Positions 1-6,436 of a DNA stretch of 9,830 bases are shown piece after piece. The translations under genes and the position numbers were made by a program. Below the pieces are notes generated by a model. The model did not search any database. It saw only the letters and a list, made by a program, of their open reading frames with translations, and was not told the origin of the DNA. Origin of the DNA: Betaproteobacteria bacterium (lineage in GTDB: Bacteria; Pseudomonadota; Gammaproteobacteria; Burkholderiales; Burkholderiaceae); assembly GCA_013205155.1 (NCBI GenBank), contig JABMMT010000236.1, positions 1 to 9,830 on the forward strand, given 5' to 3'. Numbering within the stretch: the first letter of the stretch is position 1; the number at the start of each line of letters is the position of its first letter.

Positions 1-90
1 CCGAATCCAGATGAGTGGCAAGAACTTGAACGCACTCCAGGCTCTGAGGGTGAAATTGGCTTCCATTTTTTGACGCTACAACGGAAATAA
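1..90 (+). CDS. 3' end of an unidentified protein gene (partial)
   Basis: An open frame enters from the left edge in frame 1 and stops at TAA (88-90), giving 29 residues that end GEIGFHFLTLQRK. The acidic, proline-containing stretch followed by a beta-strand-like hydrophobic end would fit the tail of a small globular enzyme, but I do not recognise the family and assign no function. The gene points towards pmbA on the opposite strand, with 53 bp between the two stop codons. It is called real because the frame is open to the edge and ends just before a plausible intergenic region. A chance open frame of this length is possible. Confidence 0.5.
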   Translation, partial: PNPDEWQELERTPGSEGEIGFHFLTLQRK

Positions 91-104
91 AAAGACTAAG
101 AACA

Positions 105-121
105 GTATTACAGTTTTTTTT
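105..121 (+). terminator. weak candidate terminator after the left-edge gene
   Basis: An imperfect short inverted repeat (AACAG...CAGTT, one internal A-A mismatch) leads into a run of eight T at 114-121, shortly after the stop codon at 88-90. The stem is weak and AT-rich, so this is only a candidate. A second small inverted repeat (GAAGC 122-126, GCTTC 135-139) follows but has no T-run on the correct side for either strand. Confidence 0.3.
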
Positions 122-143
122 GAAGCTATATTGCGCTTCCCTA

Positions 144-1490
144 TTATTTACCGCCTATTGTCATTGAACCAATTAAGATCGAGCCCGTTTCTTTGGTGCC
201 GCGGATTAAAGAATCACTTCCGACCAACTCAATATCCAACAACATATCTCGTAAATTACCAGCAATAGTGATCCCCTCGACTGGATGCTGAATGACTCCG
301 TTTTCTACCCAGTATCCAAACGCACCCCGCGAATAATCACCCGTGACATAGTTCACGCCTTGCCCCATTAACTCAGTCACTAATAAGCCAGTACCCATCT
401 CCTTTAGTAAGGCTGGTAAACCACCTTTAGGCGTTTTTTTACTATTTAATGTTAAGTGATGCGATCCACCAGCATTGCCAGTGGTCTTCATACCCAATTT
501 ACGCGCTGAATAGGTTGATAAAAAGTAACCTTCCAATACACCTTTATCAACTACTGTGCGTGCTGAAGTTTTTACACCCTCTTCATCAAACGGCGTGCTT
601 CCGGTCATCGATTTCAAATGAGGGTTTTCAAATAGACTGATATGTTTTGGCAGCACCTGTTTACCTAAACTATCCAGCAAGAAACTAGAGCGGCGATACA
701 AAGCACCACCAGAGACAGCTTGCACTAAGCTACCCAATAAGCCAGCGGCTAGAGGTGCCTCAAAAATGACCGGGCAACGACGCGTCGTTAAGGACTTAGC
801 CCGCAGACGTGATAGCGCTCGCTGTGCAGCGTACTGACCAATTGCGGCTGGATCTGCTAGCTCCTCAGGAATACGTGAACTAGAATACCAGTCGTCACGT
901 TGCATCTTCGCCTGCTTGCCTTTTTCTGTCGCGATCGGGGCACAAGAAATATAGTGTCTTGAAAATGGATACCCACCCATAAAACCATGAGTTGTTCCCA
1001 TCATGAAATGGGCGTGGTGAGCAGAAACTGAAGCGCCATCACTATTTTGAATTTGTTTGCTGACGGAAAATGCACTTCCCTCTGCTACCCGCGCAATCTC
1101 GACTGCATGAGTAGCATCAATATTCCACGGATGAAATAAATCTAAATCTAAGGGATTCTTTTCGAGGAGCTCGCGCTCTGCTGGTCCAGCACAATTATCT
1201 TCCGCGGTATGCTGAGCAATATGATACGCAGCTTCAACTGTGGCCTTGAGGGAGTCTTTAGAAAAATCGCTGGTACTGGCGTTTCCTCGTCGATGGCCTA
1301 AAAAGAGGGTTACGCCAACCTGTTTATCCAGGCTTTGCTCAATGGTCTCAACCTCGCCCTTGCGGACAGTTACAGAGAGGCCTTGCCCCTCTGAAACCTC
1401 TGCAATCGCATCTGAAGCCCCCTTTTTTTTGGCCTCTTTGAGCATGAAATCCACGATTTCTTGAAACTGATTTGAAGTATATGTAAACAT
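144..1490 (-). CDS. pmbA: metalloprotease-associated protein PmbA/TldE, peptidase U62 family
   Basis: TldE (PmbA) pairs with TldD to form a cytoplasmic TldD/TldE protease, known in E. coli for maturing microcin B17 and degrading the CcdA antitoxin. The 448 residues match the length of E. coli PmbA (450) and follow it end to end. Recognisable blocks are CAGxAERELL near 100-109, DLDLFHP 115-121, LLDSLGKQ 271-278, STPFDEEGV 298-306, STYSARKLG 325-333, TELMGQGVN 372-380, GDYSRGA 384-390 and ITIAGNL 407-413. There is no HExxxH motif, as expected for the TldE subunit, whose partner TldD carries the metal site. tldD is not in this window. The ATG at 1490 is kept. Its only purine run (AGGG) lies one base before the ATG, too close to act as a normal ribosome site. 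Met16 is an alternative start but would remove conserved-length N-terminal sequence. The gene diverges from mog with 26 bp between the two ATGs. Confidence 0.95.
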   Translation of the reverse strand: MFTYTSNQFQEIVDFMLKEAKKKGASDAIAEVSEGQGLSVTVRKGEVETIEQSLDKQVGVTLFLGHRRGNASTSDFSKDSLKATVEAAYHIAQHTAEDNCAGPAERELLEKNPLDLDLFHPWNIDATHAVEIARVAEGSAFSVSKQIQNSDGASVSAHHAHFMMGTTHGFMGGYPFSRHYISCAPIATEKGKQAKMQRDDWYSSSRIPEELADPAAIGQYAAQRALSRLRAKSLTTRRCPVIFEAPLAAGLLGSLVQAVSGGALYRRSSFLLDSLGKQVLPKHISLFENPHLKSMTGSTPFDEEGVKTSARTVVDKGVLEGYFLSTYSARKLGMKTTGNAGGSHHLTLNSKKTPKGGLPALLKEMGTGLLVTELMGQGVNYVTGDYSRGAFGYWVENGVIQHPVEGITIAGNLRDMLLDIELVGSDSLIRGTKETGSILIGSMTIGGK

Positions 1491-1496
1491 GCCCTA

Positions 1497-1502
1497 ATAA
1501 TA
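1497..1502 (-). promoter_or_regulatory. candidate -10 element for leaderless pmbA
   Basis: Read on the minus strand, TATTAT (5 of 6 to TATAAT) ends six bases before the pmbA ATG, so initiation seven bases downstream would fall on the A of the start codon. No convincing -35 box is seen at 16-18 bp. The hexamer is the mirror partner of the mog one, two base pairs away. Confidence 0.45.
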
Positions 1503-1504
1503 GC

Positions 1505-1510
1505 TAGAAT
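1505..1510 (+). promoter_or_regulatory. candidate -10 element for leaderless mog
   Basis: TAGAAT (5 of 6 to TATAAT) ends six bases before the mog ATG at 1517, so the expected transcription start is the A of the start codon. The bases before the ATG (AGAAAC) hold no Shine-Dalgarno sequence. The best -35 match at 17 bp spacing, TGTAAA (1482-1487), is poor and lies inside pmbA. Confidence 0.45.
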
Positions 1511-1516
1511 AGAAAC

Positions 1517-2140
1517 ATGAAGCATACCGAAGCCTGGAAAAGAAGTACTCCAAACGAAATCAAAATTGGTTTAATTTCTATCTCGGACCGAGCCAGCAAG
1601 GGTGTTTATCAAGATGAAGGAATTCCCGCTCTGCAAGCATGGCTAATGAAGGCTCTCAGTAATCCCTGCGTCTTTCATGAGCGGCTGATTGCCGATGAGG
1701 CAGAAATCGTGACAGAAACGATTGTGGAGCTGGTAGACGAGCTTGGCTGTGATCTAGTCCTCACTACAGGCGGTACAGGCCCATCACGCAGGGACGTCAC
1801 CCCAGAAGCCACCCTAGAGGCAGGAACCCGTGAAATGCCAGGATTTGGCGAACAGATGCGTCAAATTAGCCTCAATTTTGTGCCTACAGCGATTTTATCG
1901 CGTCAAACTGCAGTACTTCGAGAAATTGATGGACATGCTGCTCTAGTGATTAATCTTCCCGGTCAACCCAAGGCTATTGCTGAAACATTGGAAGGTCTTA
2001 AGGATGCCAACGGCAAAACCATCGTTTCTGGCATCTTTGCAGCAGTGCCTTATTGCATTGATCTCATTGGTGGTCCCTATATAGAAACCGATGAGTCTGT
2101 GATTAAAGTATTTAGGCCCAAAAGCGCTATCAAAAAATAA
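1517..2140 (+). CDS. mog: molybdopterin adenylyltransferase MogA
   Basis: MogA activates molybdopterin by adenylylation (molybdopterin plus ATP gives MPT-AMP) before MoeA inserts molybdenum; it acts in the cytoplasm. The 207-residue protein tracks E. coli MogA along its length: SISDRAS 21-27, TTGGTG 83-88, RRDVTPEA 91-98, REMPGFGEQMRQIS 105-118, NLPGQPKA 146-153 and FRPKSA near the C-terminus. Asp60 and Asp93 fall where the E. coli catalytic aspartates D49 and D82 lie, with a constant offset of 11 residues. The extra N-terminal residues come from the ATG at 1517. No nearer in-frame Met exists before the first conserved strand, so this start is well supported despite the missing Shine-Dalgarno. 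The stop is 8 bp from the stop of the convergent orn. No other molybdenum cofactor gene is nearby, so the position reflects conserved neighbourhood and not a moa/moe operon. Confidence 0.96.
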   Translation: MKHTEAWKRSTPNEIKIGLISISDRASKGVYQDEGIPALQAWLMKALSNPCVFHERLIADEAEIVTETIVELVDELGCDLVLTTGGTGPSRRDVTPEATLEAGTREMPGFGEQMRQISLNFVPTAILSRQTAVLREIDGHAALVINLPGQPKAIAETLEGLKDANGKTIVSGIFAAVPYCIDLIGGPYIETDESVIKVFRPKSAIKK

Positions 2141-2148
2141 AGCTCTGA

Positions 2149-2754
2149 CTAGGGTAGTGGAACAATAAATTTCTCACGGTAGTACTTCAATTCTTCAATC
2201 GATTCCTCGATATCTGCCAAGGCAGTATGAGCCTGTTGTTTGGTGAACCCCTTTACCAGCTCTGGATGCCAACGCTTACACAACTCTTTTAGAGTGGAAA
2301 CATCGATATTCCGATAATGAAAATAGGCCTCTAGTTTAGGCATGTACTTGGCCATAAAGCGTCTATCTTGTCCAATCGTATTGCCACACATAGGAGCAAT
2401 ACCTGCCTTAATATATTTCTTTAAAAATTCGATGCATTCTGCCTCGACTGTAGCTTCATCCTGTGTGGCTGCCCTCACCTTATCGATTAATCCAGAGCGC
2501 CCATGGGTTCCTTTATTCCATGAATCCATAGCCTCTAGAACCGCCTCCTCCTGATGTAAAACCCAAACTGGCGCCGTAGCAATCGTATTGAGGTGTGCAT
2601 CGGTCACAATGATCGCAATTTCCAAAATACGGTCAGTTTCAGGGTTTAACCCCGACATTTCCATATCCACCCAAATCAGGTGTTCATTTGCTGGGGCTGA
2701 CTGTGCAGCCGAAGAATTGCTGGGGTTAATTTGTTCGCTCATATCTTTATTCAT
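2149..2754 (-). CDS. orn: oligoribonuclease (DEDDh 3'-5' exoribonuclease)
   Basis: Orn degrades RNA di- and short oligonucleotides to mononucleotides, the last step of mRNA decay, and also hydrolyses pGpG from cyclic-di-GMP breakdown. All DEDDh catalytic residues are present: Asp30 and Glu32 (WVDMEMSG), Asp130 (GNTIGQDRRF), His176 (QQAHTALAD) and Asp181, plus Tyr147 (FHYR). Each is at a constant offset of 18 from the E. coli residues D12, E14, D112, H158, D163 and Y129. The 201-residue length exceeds E. coli Orn through an N-terminal extension of about 18 residues rich in Ser, Ala, Asn and Gln, likely disordered. The ATG at 2754 overlaps the upstream gene's TGA in an ATGA junction, suggesting translational coupling. 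Met5 (ATG at 2742) is an alternative start. No Shine-Dalgarno is obvious for either. Confidence 0.97.
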   Translation of the reverse strand: MNKDMSEQINPSNSSAAQSAPANEHLIWVDMEMSGLNPETDRILEIAIIVTDAHLNTIATAPVWVLHQEEAVLEAMDSWNKGTHGRSGLIDKVRAATQDEATVEAECIEFLKKYIKAGIAPMCGNTIGQDRRFMAKYMPKLEAYFHYRNIDVSTLKELCKRWHPELVKGFTKQQAHTALADIEESIEELKYYREKFIVPLP

Positions 2755-4790
2755 TTGATGATGGATAAGAGACTACTGTAATCATCGCGCCACAGGGTAA
2801 AACCCTTAGAATCTTCGATCTCTTGAGCGTTAATCAATTGAATATCCCGAAAGGCTTTTTTATCTTTACTAATCAGCGCCCATTCGGACCGGTAGCCTAC
2901 CTTATTTTCTGAGGCAGCAAAGCTGATGACTTTGATATCTTGATCAAATGCATTTGCTGCAGTTTTAACAACTGGTCTTAAGTTTAGAAAGCGATTGGTA
3001 ATGTGCAAGGCCAAAATTCCATCACTCTTTAAATGCCTGAAGTAATGTGTAAATGCTTCTTTAGTAAGTAAATGGATCGGAACCGAATCACCCGAGAAGG
3101 CATCAATTACGAGAACATCAAACTGTTGATTTGGCTCTTGCTCTAATTGCAAACGCGCATCACCTAAAACATACTCGATGCTTGCAGGGCTATTGGATAA
3201 AAAAGTAAAGTACTTTTGAGCAGCGTCAATCACTTGAGGATTGATTTCATAAAAGCGGTAATCATCACCCTTGCGTGCATACCCAGCTAAAGTACCAACA
3301 CCTAAACCCACTACCCCAACTTTAATAGGCTGGCTAGATTGGTTTTTGACTAAGATGGCCTGCCCGACTCCGCTTTCGCGCACGTAATATGTAGTCGGCT
3401 CTTGCGCTTTTGCGGGATCAATAAATTGACTGCCATGGCTGATTTGGCCATGCTGCATGGTTTTGTAGCCACGGGCCTTATCAACATAAACCTTTAAGGT
3501 GCCATAAAAATTTCGGTAACTCAACTCAATACCAGCAATGTCATGCCAATGATCGTCAATCCGAATCACGCTAATCAGCACTAGAAAAGAGGCGATTCCA
3601 GCAGTGGTAAGCACCTTTAATTGCATGGTTTTAAAGCGCGCATTGGACAAAATGACTAAAGCAACGACGATACCGGTTAGAACAATGCCGATCGATAGCT
3701 CGTAGTTTTCAGTAAACCAATATGGAGCAATGACGCCTACAAAAAAGCCGCCCATTACACCACCTACTGCCAACATTAAATAGTAAGTTGTTAAATAGCG
3801 TGAATTAGGCTGCTGAGATGCCAGCTCGCCGTGACAGACCATGCAAATAACAAAGAATGAAAATAAATTAATGCCCGTCGAAATGATCACCGGCAATTCA
3901 TTTAAGCCTAAGGTTGGCAAATAAGCCAAAATAAAGAGCGCTGCTACTAATAGAGGCAGGAACAGCTTCCTTTGATACCAACCGCTACCCTCAAAACAAA
4001 TAATGAAGGACAGCAAGTAAAGGGCTAGTGGGGCAACCCAAATCATTGGGACTGGCGCAATATTTTCAGTTAAAAAGCTGGTATCTGCCACCATTAATAT
4101 TGATGGGCATGCTGCTAACAATATCCAAATGAATAAACGAGAAGCGGGCGGCGCAGGAACAAGCTCTTTTTCTGTCTCTACAAGGGCAATACTATTGCGA
4201 TTGCGCCATGCCAAGATTGCACAGGTTAATACAAATACAACATACAAAGCCGACCAACAATAGGATTGCCACTGGGTTGGCAGCATTGGCTCAAATGCAA
4301 TCGGGTAAGCCAGTAGAGCCAGCATGGATCCAAAATTAGAAAGCGCAAATAAGCGGTATGGAATGCCGCCTGTGCGCTCACGTGCAAACCAAGCCTGAAT
4401 TAATGGTCCAGTTGTGGAAAGCACAAAATAAGGCAAACCAATCGAAGCAAATAAAAGGCCTAATATTTGCAGGGTGGGGTTTTCACTACCGGTAGGCTTC
4501 CATAACTCACTCGCAGTAAGCGGTAACAAAGATAAGCTAATCAACAGCAATGCAATATGCAAGATGCTTTGCCGATAGGGGTTTAGCGCCTTAACAATCC
4601 AATGCGAATAAATATAACCAAAAAGCAAAGTGGCCTGGAAAAACAGCATGCAAGTTGTCCAGACTGATGCTGAGCCACCAAACCATGGCAGGATTATTTT
4701 TCCAATCAGCGGCTGTACCTGGAATAATAAAAAGGCACTTAAAAAAATAGTCAGGCCGTATTGAAAAGTCAGCTGTAGGTTGTATTTCAT
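2751..4790 (-). CDS. fused polytopic membrane protein / spermidine-synthase-like protein
   Basis: This is a two-part protein of the type often labelled fused MFS/spermidine synthase. Residues about 8-410 are strongly hydrophobic with roughly 12-13 predicted membrane segments, beginning LTIFLSAFLLFQVQPLIGK and including WFGGSASVWTTCMLFFQ. Residues about 425-650 form a Rossmann methyltransferase-like domain resembling aminopropyltransferases: RNFYGTLKV 426-434, HGQISHGSQ 447-455, glycine loop GLGVGT 495-500, acidic YEINP 514-518, GDAR 543-546 and VIDAFSGDSVP 561-571. Asp563 sits where spermidine synthases have their catalytic aspartate (DSTDP motif in SpeE), but the GGGDG loop Asp is absent, so the substrate need not be putrescine. 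The small-molecule substrate and any transport activity are unknown. The start at 4790 gives the usual N-terminus of the family. The gene overlaps orn by 4 bp and lies downstream of a 390 bp region with a 7-bp tandem repeat. Confidence 0.88.
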   Translation of the reverse strand: MKYNLQLTFQYGLTIFLSAFLLFQVQPLIGKIILPWFGGSASVWTTCMLFFQATLLFGYIYSHWIVKALNPYRQSILHIALLLISLSLLPLTASELWKPTGSENPTLQILGLLFASIGLPYFVLSTTGPLIQAWFARERTGGIPYRLFALSNFGSMLALLAYPIAFEPMLPTQWQSYCWSALYVVFVLTCAILAWRNRNSIALVETEKELVPAPPASRLFIWILLAACPSILMVADTSFLTENIAPVPMIWVAPLALYLLSFIICFEGSGWYQRKLFLPLLVAALFILAYLPTLGLNELPVIISTGINLFSFFVICMVCHGELASQQPNSRYLTTYYLMLAVGGVMGGFFVGVIAPYWFTENYELSIGIVLTGIVVALVILSNARFKTMQLKVLTTAGIASFLVLISVIRIDDHWHDIAGIELSYRNFYGTLKVYVDKARGYKTMQHGQISHGSQFIDPAKAQEPTTYYVRESGVGQAILVKNQSSQPIKVGVVGLGVGTLAGYARKGDDYRFYEINPQVIDAAQKYFTFLSNSPASIEYVLGDARLQLEQEPNQQFDVLVIDAFSGDSVPIHLLTKEAFTHYFRHLKSDGILALHITNRFLNLRPVVKTAANAFDQDIKVISFAASENKVGYRSEWALISKDKKAFRDIQLINAQEIEDSKGFTLWRDDYSSLLSIIK

Positions 4791-4862
4791 AATGTTCTAG
4801 CGTGATGGTGTTTTTTTAAAGGGGTAGTCGTTTTTTCAAAGAGTTGGATTCTAATATGCACT

Positions 4863-4885
4863 GTACTTATTATATTTGTAAGTAC
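4863..4885. promoter_or_regulatory. 7-bp perfect inverted repeat, operator candidate
   Basis: GTACTTA (4863-4869) and TAAGTAC (4879-4885) are perfect inverted copies separated by 9 AT-rich bases. The left arm and spacer contain a minus-strand TATAAT (4874-4869). A dimeric regulator bound here would cover the promoter of the fused membrane protein gene. Alternatively this is chance symmetry in AT-rich DNA. Confidence 0.4.
4869..4874 (-). promoter_or_regulatory. candidate -10 element for the fused membrane protein gene
   Basis: On the minus strand this is a perfect TATAAT. Initiation about seven bases downstream (near 4862) would give a 5' untranslated region of roughly 70 bases. No good -35 is seen at 16-18 bp; ACAATG is the closest and poor. 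A second possible -10, TAGAAT at 4853-4848, lies nearer the gene. This start has no hexamer at the leaderless position, unlike four other genes in the window. Confidence 0.35.
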
Positions 4886-4917
4886 TCAATGGCATTGTTT
4901 CATTACCATCGCTTTTT

Positions 4918-4965
4918 CTTCTATCTTCTATCTTCTATCTTCTATCTTCTATCTTCTATCTTCTA
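4918..4965. repeat. 7-bp tandem repeat (CTATCTT), 6.9 copies
   Basis: Six exact head-to-tail copies of CTATCTT occupy 4921-4962, flanked in phase by CTT (4918-4920) and CTA (4963-4965): 48 bp of perfect periodicity. On the other strand the unit is AAGATAG. The preceding seven bases match 5 of 7, suggesting a decayed copy. The array is non-coding, about 128 bp before the start of the fused membrane protein gene and about 215 bp before the M48 protease start. Perfect arrays of this kind can change copy number by slipped-strand mispairing. As 7 is not a multiple of 3 or of the helical turn, each gain or loss would shift the spacing and face of upstream sites. Confidence 0.95.
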
Positions 4966-5168
4966 GCCAAGCTATAGTATCGAGCCATTAATTTTTGAGT
5001 ATCACTTCAACCCAACAAGCTCTCGGTCAGCTTCTTTGGAGCGATTTCGTTTGACATAGCGGTATTGAGTAAATGAGGGACTGAGTTTGTATTTTTCAAC
5101 CTTCTACCCTTATGCATCAGGATAGCGACTGAAGTTAGGTTTTTAGCTAAAATTGATACTTTTCCAAA

Positions 5169-5174
5169 TATAAT
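5169..5174 (+). promoter_or_regulatory. -10 element for the M48 protease gene, leaderless geometry
   Basis: A perfect TATAAT ends six bases before the ATG at 5181, placing the expected transcription start on the start codon. There is no Shine-Dalgarno sequence between them. A TTGATA (5153-5158) is present but only 10 bp upstream, too close to serve as a standard -35. Confidence 0.55.
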
Positions 5175-5180
5175 GATCTC

Positions 5181-6431
5181 ATGACATTTACAATTATTTT
5201 TCTCATTGCTTTTATTGCTAGCTTTGGCCTACGCCACTGGCTTTCCCAACGCCAAATTCGTTTTGTTGCTCAACATCGCGGCAAGGTACCAGCCGAGTTC
5301 GCCGAAAAAGTAACATTAGCAGAGCACCAGAAGGCGGCAGATTACACCATTGCTAAGTTGCGTTTAGGCAATCTAGAAAATGGTGTCAGCGCCATTATTT
5401 TAATTTCTTTCACCTTATTGGGCGGATTAGAGATTCTGAATATTGGCTTACTCCAATTACTAGGTGCTGGCATCGCTCAACAAATGGCACTACTAGTATC
5501 GATCGTCCTGATTTCAGGAATCATTGATATTCCTTTTTCTTGGTATAAACAGTTTAACCTTGAAGAGCGGTTTGGCTTTAATCGGATGAGTAAAAAGTTA
5601 TTCTTTAGTGACATGCTAAAGGGTATTGGGGTTGGTGGTGCTATAGGCATCCCCTTGTTGTGGGTCATCCTCTCTTTAATGGCTCAAGCCGGAGATTTTT
5701 GGTGGCTCTGGGCTTGGGGAGTACTCACAGCGTTTAGTTTGCTAATGCAATGGATTTTTCCCACTTTTATTGCACCCCTATTTAACAAATTTGTTGCCTT
5801 GGAAGATGGGCCTCTCAAGACACAGATTGAAGCTTTATTAAAACGTTGCGACTTTGCAAGTCAAGGTTTGTTTGTGATGGATGGCAGCAAACGCAGCGCC
5901 CATGGCAATGCATTTTTTGCTGGTATGGGAAGAGCTAAACGGATTGTCTTTTTTGATACCTTAATTGAGAAACTGAATCCTGGTGAAGTAGAGGCCGTCC
6001 TTGCACATGAGTTGGGACACTTCAAACACAACCATATCCGTAAGCGCCTTCTAGTATCTTTTGTGCTCAGCTTTGGTATGTTTGCATTATTAGGGTGGAT
6101 TAGTACTAAAGTCTGGTTTTATACGGATTTGGGAGTAATGCCAAACCTCAATGGCTACAACGGTGGTTTGGCACTGGCGCTCTTCATGCTCGTTTCTCCG
6201 GTATTCAGCTTTTTCCTTACCCCCCTAGCTAGCTTAGCTTCCCGTAAACATGAATACGAGGCAGATGGGTTTGCTGCAGACAAATCTTCTGCAAAAGATT
6301 TGATCTCTGCACTAGTGAAGTTATACCAAGACAATGCCTCAACCTTAACGCCTGACCCGCTGTATACCGCCTTCTATAGCTCTCACCCACCTGCTCCATT
6401 ACGCATTGCCAACTTGCAACGCTTTAGCTAG
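5181..6431 (+). CDS. M48 family integral membrane metallopeptidase, Ste24-type
   Basis: This is a zinc endopeptidase of the Ste24 / CAAX prenyl protease 1 branch of family M48, embedded in the inner membrane and probably involved in membrane protein quality control. The 416 residues contain several membrane segments (about 1-18, 68-92, 100-117, 148-168, 172-200, 292-310, 330-352). The active site is HELGH 276-280 (ligands His276, His280, catalytic Glu277), with Glu358 in HEYEAD 357-362 as third zinc ligand. HGNAFF 241-246 and SHPP 401-404 are further family blocks. Length and the ERFGFNR motif (129-135) point to Ste24 and not the shorter HtpX. Bacteria lack the classic prenylated substrates, so the natural substrate is unknown. 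The ATG at 5181 lies six bases after a perfect TATAAT. rsgA follows after 5 bp, probably in the same transcript. Confidence 0.93.
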   Translation: MTFTIIFLIAFIASFGLRHWLSQRQIRFVAQHRGKVPAEFAEKVTLAEHQKAADYTIAKLRLGNLENGVSAIILISFTLLGGLEILNIGLLQLLGAGIAQQMALLVSIVLISGIIDIPFSWYKQFNLEERFGFNRMSKKLFFSDMLKGIGVGGAIGIPLLWVILSLMAQAGDFWWLWAWGVLTAFSLLMQWIFPTFIAPLFNKFVALEDGPLKTQIEALLKRCDFASQGLFVMDGSKRSAHGNAFFAGMGRAKRIVFFDTLIEKLNPGEVEAVLAHELGHFKHNHIRKRLLVSFVLSFGMFALLGWISTKVWFYTDLGVMPNLNGYNGGLALALFMLVSPVFSFFLTPLASLASRKHEYEADGFAADKSSAKDLISALVKLYQDNASTLTPDPLYTAFYSSHPPAPLRIANLQRFS

Positions 6432-6436
6432 GCAAT

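Larger units (their letters stand above)
4791..5180. other. 390 bp divergent intergenic region
   Basis: This region separates the divergent fused membrane protein gene (-) and M48 protease gene (+). It contains T-runs at 4811-4817 and 4831-4836 (A-runs in the mRNA sense of the minus gene), an inverted repeat around a minus-strand TATAAT (4863-4885), a 7-bp tandem repeat (4918-4965), and a perfect + strand TATAAT (5169-5174) six bases before the protease ATG. A minus-strand frame of 34 codons including its stop (5002-5103) has no usual start codon and no recognisable similarity. No RNA gene is seen. Confidence 0.7.

Noticed and set aside
122..139. Small hairpin GAAGC...GCTTC beyond the pmbA stop, considered as its terminator.
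   Set aside because: In the minus-strand RNA the stem is followed by an A-run, not a U-run, so it does not have terminator form.
449..640. Plus-strand open frame antisense to pmbA, and another at 1240-1464.
   Set aside because: Both lie wholly opposite a strongly supported conserved gene and show no recognisable protein features.
2141..2148. A terminator between the convergent mog and orn genes.
   Set aside because: Only 8 bp separate the two stop codons and no hairpin with a T-run can be formed there.
4918..4965. The tandem repeat considered as a CRISPR array or plasmid-type iteron origin.
   Set aside because: There are no spacers, the unit is only 7 bp, and no Cas, Rep or DnaA-box features accompany it; it is a simple microsatellite-like array.
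5002..5103. Minus-strand open frame of 34 codons including the stop, in the long intergenic region; the peptide contains YRYVKRNRSKEADRELVGLK before the stop.
   Set aside because: It has no ATG, GTG or TTG start in frame, is bounded by an in-frame stop (5104-5106), and I recognise no family. It could be a decayed gene end, but chance is as likely.
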